Below, one piece after another: positions 12,208 to 23,240 of a stretch of 64,000 nucleotides of DNA (the first letter of the stretch is position 1; the number at the start of each line of letters is the position of its first letter). The notes beneath the pieces were generated by a model that worked only from the letters and a program-made list of their open reading frames with translations, was not told where the DNA came from and did no database searches. The translations under genes were made by a program, and so were the position numbers. The DNA is taken from assembly GCA_009809945.1 (NCBI GenBank), contig WTPW01001166.1, positions 153,793 to 217,792 on the forward strand. The letters run 5' to 3'. This DNA comes from Gigaspora margarita (taxonomy: Eukaryota > Glomeromycota > Glomeromycetes > Diversisporales > Gigasporaceae).

Positions 12208-12927
12208 TTCGTGATTCGCCTATAAGTGGATGTATTTATATAGTAAATTGTGGGATAAGTTTAATATAAATATCATAATAATAGGTTTAGGCCGCAGATA
12301 AGTATTTAAATTATATTTAGATATATGTCTGAGTTTTTACTCTTAACAATAGATTTAAGCAATGAAAGTTTTTGTTTTGTAAAAAGTTTCTATTAAATTT
12401 AATAAAGATAAAAGCATGGTCTCACCTTTAACATTAAAAAAAAAAAATAAAAATAAATATCATAATAAAGCAACAATCTGATGTTGGTCTATAGTAAAAT
12501 TATTTTTTTTATTAAGTTAACCTCTTTTTAGCTTCTAATTAAAGTTATAGAGCCAGGATTTGTGGATCTAATAACAAATTTCATTAAACTCGGCCCAGTA
12601 ATTCTTGAAATATCTTAATTTTTCTCTTCAAAACTTATAAAATTTCTTAACAAACTTGTAAAGAAATTTTATAAGTTTCGAAGAGAAAAATTAAGATATC
12701 TCAAGAATTACTAGGCCGATTTTAATGAAATTTTGCTATTAGATCCACAAATCCCGGCTCTACAACTTTAATTAGAAGCTAAAAAGAGGTTAACTTAATA
12801 AAAAAAATAATTTTACTATAGACCAACATCAGATTGTTGCTTTATTATGATATTTATATTAAACTTATACCACAATTTTACTATGTAAGTACTATGTGAA
12901 TACATCCACTTATAGGCGAATCACGAA
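12208..12927. mobile_element. TTAA-flanked foldback element
   Basis: Inverted ends TTCGTGATTCGCCTATAAG lie next to TTAA on each side (12204-12207 and 12928-12931). The paralogous spacers hold one TTAA (near 803 and 30337) and no insert. Nearly the whole element is a palindrome, with its centre near 12657. Without the nested 171-bp insert and its 16-bp duplication the element is 533 bp. TTAA target choice is that of piggyBac elements, but no transposase is present and the end sequence is not a known piggyBac end that I recognise. Confidence 0.85.
12282..12452 (+). mobile_element. A-tailed retro-insertion with 16-bp TSD
   Basis: The left arm of the foldback element is split by 171 bp flanked by the 16-bp duplication ATAAATATCATAATAA (12266-12281 and 12453-12468); the uninterrupted right arm shows the empty site. 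The insert ends in a run of A with AATAAA about 30 bases before it, like the 3' end of a polyadenylated RNA. Long variable duplication plus A-tail indicates LINE-type target-primed insertion. I do not recognise the source; it could be a SINE or a 5'-truncated mRNA copy. Confidence 0.75.
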
Positions 12928-13231
12928 TTAACTACTATCTTAAATCTTCAGTTATTCAAGTAATTTTGCGGCATGAAGGGTAATACCCTATACTTACCTG
13001 AATATAAATGAAATAATATGAATAATGATCATCGTAAAACGATAACTGCGTAACATTAATTACATGTTTGTTGCTCAGTATTTAAGTACAACTGTGTAGT
13101 AAATTCCATAAATATTTTATTAAACGTTTCACCATTAAATTTTGACACTCTGAGCATTTTTACTTCTGTGTTTCAAAAATTCGTTCTAAATCCTTTGCTT
13201 CTAATTACCGGTATGAAATATAGGCCCGGCT

Positions 13232-13788
13232 ATGATTGGCGCAAATGAAAAAGAGAAATTTGATAGATCTTTAAAATCTGCCGAAAGTGGTGATTCTAAT
13301 GAACATTGCAATCTTGAAGTCTGCTATGAAAAAAGGCATGGCACAACCAGGGATGAAAAAAAAGCATTTGAGTGGTATTTGAAATCTGCTGAAGGTGGAA
13401 ATTCCGATGACAATGCTACATTGGAAGTTGCTATGAAACACAGACAAGGATGAATTAAGGCATTTGAATGCTATATGAAATCTGCTGAAGATGGCAATTC
13501 TCTAGGACAGCGCAAACTTGGTTTCTGCTATGAAATGGCATGGGCACAGCAAAGGATGAAATTAAGGCATTTGAGTGGTATTTAATATCTGTTGAAGGTG
13601 GCAATACTCAAGGACAATGCTATCTTGAATTCTGCTATGAAGAAGGCATGGGCACAGCCAAGGATGAAACTCAGGCATTTGAATGTATTTAAAATCTGCT
13701 GAAGGTGGCAATTCTCAAGGATAGTGCAATCTTGAAAACTGCTATGACGAAGGCATAGGCACAGATAAGGATGAAAAAAATCATTTAA
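13232..13788 (+). pseudogene. Sel1 repeat pseudogene (copy B), truncated
   Basis: ATG 13232 in the same context as the intact gene (MIGANEKEKFDRSLKSAESG). The frame shifts after about 60 residues, at the second repeat, and again several times. Recognisable 36-residue repeats (KAFEWYLKSAEGGN, YEEGMGTAKDE) continue to about 13788 and then stop. No kinase domain follows, so the 3' half was lost. A spliced functional product is unlikely. Confidence 0.85.
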
Positions 13789-14616
13789 TTGCAGATCATT
13801 AGAAATTACAATTAATAACTATAATGCTATATTTTTAATAAAAAAAGTCCTATTTAAAATCTTTATTTCCTCTAAAGATTGAATGCCAAGTACACATTCT
13901 AGGAGAACTTATTAAAACTGTCGCAATAGTTCCAGAACTGCATTATGGCCGTATTTACCTGATTGGTGGGTTTTTCAGAAGACCCATCCTACCTATTCCT
14001 AAATGATTAGACTTGAAGTTAAGGATAGTGTGAACCCGGAATCCGACCTTTCGTCTGCGCCTTACGATAGCCGAAGTCACGGGATTAAATGCAATTTATC
14101 GCATTTATTGCATTTATGCGATTTATTAGATTTATGCGATTTATTAGATAAATGAGATTAATGCGATTTATTAGATAAATGAGACAAATCAGATTTATTG
14201 TATTCAATTGTATTACTGTCTTTTATTATAAATAAAGGCTTGGTGCCCTTAAGGAAATACATCCTTGGTGATATTGAATAATTCGTTCCTAATAAACTCC
14301 ATACATTCTTTATAAACGTAATATAAACTTACCCTGATCTACTACTAAGTGGCATAGTAGTACGATCTTTGTCAGTACTTCTTAGTGCACGTGATTAACG
14401 TTATGCTGTCCGACTGTTTCTCGACGTACTGAGATTGCCGTGGTTATTGTTTTCCAGTATCCTGATGTACCGTGGATACTGTGGTTGTTGTTACCCTGAA
14501 GTATCGATGACCGAAGCCTAGACTTATCCACTCGCCGAATCTAACATGCCTCCTTCGATAGGTCGTCCGGTTTGGTTGGATTAGGTAGAACCGGAAGAGC
14601 CGTAGCCCGGTTGACA
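13789..14616 (+). mobile_element. LTR-like fragment
   Basis: Less AT-rich than its surroundings. From TGTGAACCCGG (14029) it shows short repeats of ATTTATTAGAT type (14095-14185), a TATA box (TATTATAAATA, 14224), AATAAA (14291) and then about 280 bp of leader-like DNA. TATA followed by a polyadenylation signal in 70 bp is the layout of a retrotransposon LTR. The right LTR boundary, a primer-binding site and coding domains were not identified. 13789-14028 holds nothing recognisable. It marks the break that removed the kinase half of the pseudogene. Confidence 0.35.
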
Positions 14617-15244
14617 ATAGGAATCGGTTTGAAATTTTAGTCGATTAGTCAGTCAACGAAAATTGTTAGTCATCGACTGATTAAAATCAACTAATCGACT
14701 AATCGACTAATCGACTAATCGATTAATCGACTAATTGACTAATCAATTAGTCGACTAATCGACTAATCAACTAATCGATTAGTCAATAGTCGATTAGTCA
14801 ATTAGTTGACTAATTGATTATTTGACTAATCGATTAGTCAATTAGTCAATTAGTCGATTAGTCGATTAGTTGATTAGTTGATTAGTCGGCTAGTCAACTA
14901 TAAAAGAATAAAAATGAATACCAGGAATATGTAATGAAATTATGAAATAGATGATTAACTAATCAACTAATTGACCAGTCGACTAATCAGCTAATCGACT
15001 AATCGACCAGTCAGACTAATTGACTAATCAACTAGTCGACTAATCAACTAGTCGACTAATCGACTAGTCAACTAATCGACTAGTCGTCTAATCGACTAAT
15101 CGACTAGTTGACTAATCGACTAATCGACTAATCGACTAATCAACTAATCGACTAATCGACTAATCGATTGACTGACTATGAAAAACTTTAGTCGATTAGT
15201 CGACTAATAGTCGACTAGTCGACTAATGACTATATGATTCCTAT
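14617..15244. repeat. Octamer (CGACTAAT) foldback element
   Basis: Made almost wholly of the 8-mer CGACTAAT and its complement ATTAGTCG, in blocks of alternating direction, around a plain 60-bp centre (14897-14955). The ends share ATAGGAATC in inverted orientation (14617 and 15236). It can fold into many alternative hairpins. This may be a TIR element that amplified a subterminal motif. No target duplication is clear. Confidence 0.75.
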
Positions 15245-16198
15245 CCTTACTTGAAGTTATGATTCAACTAAATAAAAACCTTTTATTATTTGTATAGTAT
15301 GTTCTATACATAGTCCTTTATAATATGGGCATATTTGTGAAGGAAGTGGACTAAATAGTGGCATAGTTCAAGTGCTTCTATGGCAATAACTTTCATATAT
15401 CAATCTCTTTATGGTAATAGACTAAATTTTCAGGTCTCGCATATTTAGGTTTAGATTAAAAAAAAAAACAGTTGAAAAATTATTAGAAAACATTACTTTC
15501 ACTACTTTATAATTAATTAGAACATATTTTTATTTTTGTGGGTTCACTTGGTAGTATTACATATCAAATTCCAATAAAATTGGTAATCATTATACAGCAT
15601 CATTTTTTTATAAATATAAAACTAAATAATCAGTTTTTCACAATGATTTATATTTAATTACAATTTATCAAGATAGTCAAATTGTTAATGAATATAGACA
15701 TTTCACCAAATGCTGTTTGGCATCAAACTGGGTATTAAAATCTATTTGTGGGAAACTTTATTTGGCATAAATCATCCCACAACCTTAAATAAATTAGAGC
15801 AAGCATACAAAGCCAAATTTTTTAATCAAATATCTATGCCTATTTATTGTACAATTGCAGATTAGGACAACAAAGCTATCATGGATCATCCATTTGAATT
15901 ACATTTAAAAAAAAAGTTAATCAAATGAAGGATGGTATTAAGTATTCCAAAGTTGGAAAATGCAAAAACATAATATACTTGAACTATATATTTATTTTAA
16001 AAAATATATGGACATAATTATGAATTTCACCCTCATTGAATTGTGGGCATGGTGTGCAATATTTCATGCAGCTGGCTGTACAGAAATTACTCTATATAAT
16101 AAAGAAATTTCAGAGGTAAATTAATATAAATTAATAATATCTTATTATTATATATTATTAATCAAATAATAATCATAAGATTAATAACAATTATTATA
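15245..16198. other. Intergenic, no gene seen
   Basis: AT-rich. No frame or repeat I can name. Confidence 0.4.
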
Positions 16199-16438
16199 TG
16201 GAGTGAAGTTAATAGAAAATGGCCAATTGTTTTTAATTACTTTTTTTAAAAATTTGAATTGAAATATCTTAACAATTATCAAATCAAATTTAATATATTT
16301 TTTTATTTTAATTTTATGACTATATAGATTTAGAATAAAACAAGTTTTATTAGATTTGGTTTGATAATTATTAAGATATTTCAATCTAAATTTTAAAAAA
16401 CTTGGAAAATATTTGCCTGTTTTCTATTGACCTCCTCA
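16199..16438. mobile_element. 240-bp MITE with TA target
   Basis: Inverted ends TGGAGTGAAGTTAATAG and TGAGGAGGTCAATAG, then a second well-paired arm (GAAATATCTTAA.AATTATC) at 16260-16280 and 16362-16383. TA lies at both borders. Confidence 0.5.
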
Positions 16439-16542
16439 TATCTTGATTACCAATATGAAATCACATTTAAGAACCTAACTTTAATTAGTGAAAATTTATT
16501 TTAATTAAACAAATTAATAGTTTTAATTAAAAAATAATTAAT

Positions 16543-16792
16543 AGTTATGAGGCACGAAGTGCCGAATAACTGAGGTATTTGCAGAATGTGATTTGATTGG
16601 TCGATTTTAAGCACCGAAGGTGCGCAAAATTCGAACAATTAGATCACATTCTGCAAATACCGGTAAGGTACAATTTGCATTTTTACAAGTGCCTCGAAGA
16701 CTGGCATGGCGCAATAGCGCCATGCCAGTCTTCGAGGTGCTTGAAAAAATGCAAATTGTACCGAAGTTATGAGGCACTTGTGCCTCATAACT
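16543..16792. repeat. Multi-hairpin element, copy 1
   Basis: Four hairpins in a row: 16543-16571 (GGCAC-GAA-GTGCC core), 16574-16661 (outer stem GGTATTTGCAGAATGTGAT, inner GCACC-GAA-GGTGC), 16667-16762 (stem of about 45 bp, loop AATA) and 16765-16792 (perfect palindrome AGTTATGAGGCAC). The second copy at 46003-46223 has the same order of hairpins but different stem sequence in the third. Followed by TTATCCGGCAT, which is also the end motif of the hairpin at 46227-46459. Confidence 0.8.
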
Positions 16793-16964
16793 GTTTTATC
16801 CGGCATAGCACAGTAACTAATAAAAATTGCTGCTATTTATTGAGAAAAAAAGTATTCGAAAGTACTACAGCATTATTTATTTATTAGAATTTTATATTAA
16901 AAGTTTATTCCCATTGTTAAAAATTTAATGGATCACAGATCAAATCATTATCAGCCATAAAGAC

Positions 16965-16972
16965 TATAAATA
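16965..16972 (+). promoter_or_regulatory. TATA box of recombinase gene
   Basis: TATAAATA, followed by a pyrimidine-rich leader; the ATG is 112 bp downstream of the box. Confidence 0.5.
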
Positions 16973-17083
16973 CAATTCAATTCTTTTTCTTTCGCGTTTT
17001 CTTTTTTTTCCACGTTACCTTTTTGCTCATACTTGCTTTCTATTTTTATTTTACGCTCTTTTTTTTTAATTCAATATTCGAAT

Positions 17084-18654
17084 ATGAATAAACGTTCTAA
17101 TTTCTTACCCTCTAATGACCAACTTGCAGCACTTGCTAAAGGACGCGTTCCAAAAAACACTGTCAAAAACACAGAAGGATGGATTAATATTATGAATCAG
17201 TGGCGGTCAGATGTCAATTATAAAGAACCACTAGAAAATCAAGATAAAGAAACAATCGAACTTCAAGTTTCTCAATTTCTATGTGGTGTAACAACCAAAA
17301 ATGGTGGATGTTATTCAAGAACATCATTAAAGAATGCTTTATCTGCAATTAGCCGGCATCTTCAAAATATCAAACCTGGTTGGCAATATAACTTACATAA
17401 TAAGGATGATTTTCCTGATTTATATGCACAGTTTGACGGTTTACTCAAAGATATGAAAAAAAAGGAACTTGGTGAATCTAAATCTATGGATGGGTTAACT
17501 ACTGAAGAGATTCGGCACATATTGAATCATGAAGTTCTGGATCCGAATACTCCATTGGGACTATTAAAACGAGTTTTTTTCTGGATTTCTATATTGGGTG
17601 CTGCGAGAGGTGGTGAGCATGTGAACCTGCATGTATCACAAATTGTTGATACGCCTGATAGTATTATATTTAAAAAAACCCAGCAAAAAAATGATCAAGG
17701 CAGTATAGAAGGAAATCAGTCCGACTTAATTATACCTTTTCCATCTGATCCAGAAGGCATATCAGGGCCAAATTCTGATTTAAGAAAGTATCTTTCTTTC
17801 CGATCTAAAGGTTTTAAATGTTTGGACTTTTACCTTGCTGCTTGCCGTAGTCCAAATGGTAATTATTTATATTATTAATATAAATTTAATATATATATGT
17901 ATTAATATTACTAATAATTTATTAAAGCTATTGTAAAAGGCAAATGGTATTTAGACAAAGCGTTGGGTGATCGTACAATTCGTTCATTATTTAAAACAAT
18001 ATGCATTGAATGTGGAATTAATGTTGAGTCAAGAAATATTAGTAATCATTCTGGTCGAAGAACAAGCATTATGGAATTATTTAATATTGGAGTACCTGAA
18101 AATACCGGTCGTGCAATCAGCGGACATAAATCTTCTGGTGGATATTATACTTATGCCAAACCTATGGACAAACATAAAAGAGAAGCATTAGCCAATATTC
18201 TTAATAAACTAATCAATACTACACCATCTAATGAAACGGCACAAGACTTAACTATCAATACAATGAAACGGCACAAGACTCAATTGAACAGATTAACCCT
18301 AAATCTAAAGATAATGAAGAATCACAAAGCATCAGATCTGAAGATGATGAATTAAGTGATGCGGATTTAAATAATTCATCGCAAGTAGTAAGTATTTTGG
18401 TTATAAACTATTCTAAATTTGTCAAGTATTTAATTAACAAAACAAATTTGTTTTTGTTAATTAAAAAAATTTAGGAGCAAAATGAACACGAATTTTATGG
18501 AAAATTTCATACTGCACGAGAAATTTTAAACAATTCGCACAAAAGAGCATTAAGTACTGCTGATGAGAATGAACGATTGCATAATCGTAAGAAGAATGTC
18601 ACAATTGTTAACAATAATTACAACAATTGTACATTTAATAATAATAGTAATTAG
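17084..18654 (+). CDS. Crypton-like tyrosine recombinase, C-terminal frameshift
   Basis: DNA strand-transfer enzyme of the phage-integrase fold, as in Crypton transposons and genes derived from them. Exons: 17084-17858, 17928-18387, 18475-18654. Intron 1 (69 bp, GTAATT...TAAAG) has CTAAT before its acceptor; intron 2 is GTAAGT...TTTAG. Catalytic residues: Arg175 (AARGGE), His299-x-x-Arg302 (NHSGRR), His325 (GHKS) and Tyr334, nine residues after His325 as in lambda Int. The first 17 codons of the open frame before ATG 17084 start with TTG and were not used. A 20-bp repeat with a 32-bp period (18230 and 18262) shifts the frame. As read the protein stops at 18355 after about 400 residues; in the shifted frame an acidic tail continues into exon 3 and ends with an Asn-rich TIVNNNYNN segment. 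The catalytic core is intact. Element ends were not found. Confidence 0.8.
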
Positions 18655-18767
18655 GTATGTAAGTAGATGTAATTGAATAGTAAATTTCATTCAAAGAAAC
18701 TATTAACTGCTTATTCAAATTCTAATTCAATATAAAAAAAGAATTTATAACTGTGCATCAAGCAATT

Positions 18768-19085
18768 TATTTAAAAAATTCCTGCTCACAAAAGTCCTTC
18801 GCTCAACAGACAATTTAAAAAAATTTTCTGCTCAAAAAAGTCTTTTGTGCAACCAGACAATTTTAAAAAAATTTCGCTCAAAAAATCCTTCACGCAACCA
18901 GACAATTTTAAAAAAAATTCCCATTAAAAGAAATTCTTGGCAATTTTTTAAAAAAATTCTTGCTCAAAAAAGTTCACACAACCAAGCAATTTTTTTAAAA
19001 AAATTATGCCCAAAAAAGTCCTTTGTGCAAAATAAAAAAAATTATTGCCCTAAAAAGTTCTTCACACAGCAGACAATTTAAAAAA
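18768..19085. repeat. Minisatellite, about 55-60 bp units
   Basis: About six degenerate units of GCTCAAAAAAGTCCTT then CAACCAGACAATTTTAAAAA. Open frames across it are products of the repeat. Confidence 0.7.
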
Positions 19086-19468
19086 TTTCAGTCATAATAA
19101 ATGTTTTGAATGACAATTAATTTAGTACATGTAAAATCTATCTAATATACAATATATAGTAAATTGCAAATATCAAAAAAATTATAAGACATCAATGTCG
19201 AATAACTGTTGGTAAATGCAAAATTCATCTAATAGTAAATGCCGGATAAAAAAAATTATCGCCCTAAAAACTTCTTCACACAGCAGACAATTTAAAAAAA
19301 TTTCAGTCATAATAAATGTTTTGAATGACAATTAATTTAGTACATGTAAAATCTATCTAATATACAATATATAGTAAATTGCAAATATCAAAAAAATTAT
19401 AAGACATCAATGTCGAATAACTGTTGGTAAATGCAAAATTCATCTAATAGTAAATGCCGGATAAAATA
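19041..19468. repeat. 214-bp tandem duplication
   Basis: 19041-19254 and 19255-19468 are nearly identical, so the event is recent. Each copy ends TGTTGGTAAATGCAAAATTC...AAATGCCGGATAAA, the right end of the hairpin family at 46227-46459. Confidence 0.85.
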
Positions 19469-20558
19469 AGTTATTGAAATTATATTAATAACTGTAATAT
19501 CACAAAACTATTATAATATTATTATAATTTTGCATAAAGTTTGGCTAAAAATAGTTTCAATTTGTCTTCTATATAGTATTCCTATTTCTAAAATTTTTGA
19601 TATAAATAGTAGCACATTAATATTAGTAACAAAATTTCTAAAACACAAATATTTTAAATCCTCTGATATGAAAGCCATCAAGAGAGAATGAGATATTGGG
19701 TTTTTATGCTTATTATTTGTTATTTATTAGATTTAGCTCTTAAAAATCTAATGTAACATATATGATAAATAATTATATAGCTGAATCTGGTGAATAAAAA
19801 ATAATAAACTTGAAGGCGTGAAGCTTCATTCTTCTTAGTAGCAAAAAAAAACAAGTTAAATAAAATTGATCAAATAAATAATTTACACTAATAAAAAACT
19901 TTATTGACAGTAAATTATCACTTTAGGTTTTTTTGAATTAGAATTTCAATATACTTGAAATTAATAAATTCAAACATTACAAAAGAAAAGTCTAAACTTT
20001 GAATTTATTAGATTAGACTTTAAAGAATCTTCAAATGCTAAATTTGGTAAGTGATAATTCAAATTCAAAATTTTATATTATTTTATCAAAGTTACTTTAC
20101 TAATAATGAAATGTAGTCTAATATGAAGAAACAATTATACTTGTACTCACTCTAATCTCAAAAAGTCTCTAAATTATAAAATTTATATATCAGTTTCTAT
20201 TTGTCAAAAAGTAATTGTGTTTGCTAGGAAATAAGCTATCAACTAACTTAATTTATAATATATTGTTTCATACTTCAAGATTAGATCATACTATTTTTTT
20301 AATAAATAATAATATAAAAATAAATAACTAATATAAATAAATAAAATATAGATAGAACTTTGAACAAAAGCTTCTAATTCTAAACATATTGTAATACTTT
20401 TTAAAATTTATTTGAGGATAGGTTCTTAAATATATTATCAATAATTTCATCTGATAAAGTGGATATATCATTACAAGCTTCATCAGACAAGATATTTTGG
20501 AACTGTTTTTGCAAAGAGAAATAAATAGTATAGTTAGAATACTGTCAATTATTGCAAA
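19469..20558. other. Intergenic, no gene seen
   Basis: AT-rich. A loosely paired inverted repeat (TTATCACTTTA near 19915, AAGTGATAA near 20050) is the only structure noticed. Confidence 0.4.
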
Positions 20559-20838
20559 CAGTGTTGGGCTTGACATTGAACATGAGCATTGGACCATGTA
20601 TGTCCAGTCCAGTTCAATCCATTGGACCAGAAGGGGTTGGATATTGGACATTGTATAACATTAAATCAGTACATAATAATGTGACAATTGGCCAATTAAA
20701 TTATAAATTATTATCTATTATATTTGATTTATTATACTATACTTTTAGTATATAGATAAAATTCAAATAATTTAACAATTTAAAATTAACTATAGTCACT
20801 ATCTATAAGAAACTACTAATTTGTCTGTGATTGTAATA

Positions 20839-21483
20839 CTGTAGGTGTCTAAAAATAGGTTATTATCTAAAATAAGCTACTCCCTCTTTAGGTCAAAAAA
20901 CTCAAAAACATCTTTGATCCAGAAATAAGCTAACAATAGTCACTAAATAGTACCGTATTTGCGTGTAATAACGCGCAGGGGTAAAATTACAAATTTCGGC
21001 CTAAATTAAGCTTAATTCGGGCCAAGGCTCGAAATAACGCCCCTGTGCATTATTACGCGCAAATACGGTAAAGTCCAAATTTTATTATGTAAATCAAGTG
21101 TCATCGCTTAAATAAACTTATTTAGATCAAAATACACTTATATTATTTAAGATTTACAAAAAGAATAAAGAACATTTTATTATTTGGCTTTTAATTTTTA
21201 CTTTCAATAAAAAAATTCAAATTTTTTAAAAAAATATATTTAATGAATATAAAAATCAAAAATTAAAACAATAAAAAGTTTTTCTATTTTAATGCAAATT
21301 TTGTTGTTTGTGTATTTTATTTTCAGACAAGTTTATTTAAGCAACAATTATTGATTTACATATTAAAACCTAGACTTTATTATATAGCAATTAACCAAAA
21401 AAATCAATTTACCTGAAATAAGCTACCCCAATTTTTTGTATAACTTTGACCAAAAAGAGTAGCTTATTTTTGGACACATTCAG
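20839..21483. mobile_element. TA-flanked foldback element, middle of nest
   Basis: Inverted ends CTGTAGGTGTCTAAAAATA and CTGAATGTGTCCAAAAATA, TA on both sides, then paired AAATAAGCTACTC blocks and further inner arms (CTTAAATAAACTT). Pogo/mariner-like ends; no transposase. Confidence 0.8.
20953..21068. mobile_element. 116-bp hairpin MITE, innermost of nest
   Basis: CCGTATTTGCGTGTAATAA and its inverted partner at the right end, TA at both borders, central palindrome around AAGCTT with TTAATTC arms. Related to 60237-60349. Far richer in G+C than its host. Confidence 0.85.
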
Positions 21484-22009
21484 TAGTGATAATTGGTAAT
21501 TCCAAAGTTATATATTAAATAGAATTCTTTTATTGCTCAGGTTTATGTAAAATTCTATTGCAACTTATACTAATTTAGAATTAATTTAAATTCTTTTATT
21601 TATTGCATAGATTTAAATAGAATTTTGTTGTTGCTTATATAATAAATAAATTTAAAAATTTAGTATAGTTGAACAAATAATCCAATATCCAGTCCAGTCC
21701 AATCATGTTAAAATTAGATGAACATATGTCCAATACCAACACTAATTGCATAATACTTATATATCAAAAATTAATAGATAACTTAAAAGTGAGATAAATT
21801 TATTTATATATCTATAGATATTAATAGGGTTTGATACAAAATACTAAAGAACTAAATCCTAATGGTACAATAACCAACCATATAAAATATTAAAAGAATA
21901 ATGTACTGACATATTATTAACTCATAATCTAAGTCTTGAAAAAAAATCTCAAATAATTATAGTATCAAAGAATCACAATCCCATAAATATATCATCTTGA
22001 ATAATATAA

Positions 22010-22257
22010 GAAAAAATGCATTTGTCACCCTTCATGACATATTTATTTGTCACAACCAATAAGGCCATATTGATATAAAGTAGGATTAAGTTAGAGTTAG
22101 GGTCAAGATTAAGTTAAAGTTAGGGTTAAAATTAATACAGAATTGCAAGAGGATCATTTTTTGTTAGAAGTGCAATAGGTATTATCTTAGTAAAATTTTG
22201 TTATAAATAAAGCCAAGACAAATAAGTGTGCCATGAGGGCAACAAATACATTTCTCC
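22010..22257. mobile_element. 248-bp MITE with 9-bp TSD
   Basis: Ends GAAAAAATGCATTTGTCACCC and the partner GGAGAAATGTATTTGTTGCC, followed by paired CACATTTATTTGTC-like blocks. ATAATATAA flanks it exactly (22001-22009 and 22258-22266). MULE-type duplication; the centre is TTAGGG-like. Confidence 0.82.
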
Positions 22258-22666
22258 ATAATATAAGTGTCAAAATATCAAATTAAAATATGCATTAAAT
22301 CAAAGTAACTAAATGCTACTAATATCTACTCTTAAACTAATATAGGATTTCATTTTAATTCTAAAAAACTTAGAATTATAACATTAATGTTTATATGAGA
22401 TTTTAATTTTTCAAATTTATAATTATTTAGATTTTTGAGATTTAGATTTTGGTTAATAATATGTCAGCATATCATTCTTTGATATTTTATATATTAGGTT
22501 ATAGTACCATCAAGATTTAATTCTTTGGTATTTAAATAACACTATATTAATAGCTAGTATCCAGTTCAAATTTATAATAAAACTAGTTCACACTAATTTT
22601 TATTAAAAATTTGAACTAAAAACTAAATTATTAATATGGAAATATAAATTTATCACACCTATGACA

Positions 22667-23240
22667 TGTTGTACCTGTGATTCTGACCAATCAAATCGCA
22701 TGATTTTGTAAACAAAAAATCTATTTTTTAAAATTTAAAAATTTTACTTAACAGTTAATGTGTAATATATATATAAAATAGCATATCATATAATATAAAA
22801 TTTTATTCTAATCAACTTTTTCTAAGATAAAAAGATAGATTGTCTTAGTAAAAAAACATTTTATAAGAAAAAACAAAATTCCAATATTAGCACATATACA
22901 TTTTTTTTACTAATTTAATCTATATTTATTTTTTAAGTATTATATGTAAATTTTATGCTAAACACTTTTTTCTATGATATAAAGATAGATTATTTTAGTA
23001 AAAAAAAGTTTTATATGTGCTAATATTGGAATTTTTGTTTTTTCTTATAATACATTTTTTTTACTAAGACAATCTATCTTTATATCTTAGAAAATGTTGT
23101 TCAAAATAAAATTTCACACTATATAGTTTGTTATCACTTATTTATTTTTATATTTTACTAAGTAAAATTTTTAATATTTTAAAAAAATTTTTTTCTACAA
23201 AATTGTGCAATTCGATTGGTCAGAATCATGGGGTGCAACA
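22667..23240. mobile_element. 574-bp foldback element
   Basis: Inverted ends TGTTGTACC and TGTTGCACC, then GATTCTGACCAATC on both arms. Inner arms are also paired (AGATAGATTGTCTTAGTAAA and complement). No clear target duplication and no gene. Confidence 0.65.

Larger units (their letters stand above)
11035..13231. other. 5' flank of Sel1 copy B, carrying insertions
   Basis: Same spacer as 1-1135 and 29450-30620, lengthened by the two insertions listed next. Without them it would be about the same length as the other two. Confidence 0.7.
20559..21744. mobile_element. hAT-like MITE, outermost of a three-deep nest
   Basis: Ends CAGTGTTGGGCTTGACAT and TAGTGTTGGTATTGGACAT (reverse complement) are flanked by ATTGCAAA (20551-20558) and ATTGCATA (21745-21752), an 8-bp duplication with one change. 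Both arms carry GTCCAGTCCAG-like sequence. About 540 bp remain when the inner element is removed. Confidence 0.8.

Noticed and set aside
14617-15244. Regular short repeats suggesting a CRISPR array
   Set aside because: Units are contiguous 8-mers without spacers and alternate in direction; the setting is eukaryotic.
16597-16887. 96-codon open frame
   Set aside because: Runs through hairpins of the multi-hairpin element.
18845-19081. 78-codon open frame
   Set aside because: Product of the minisatellite.
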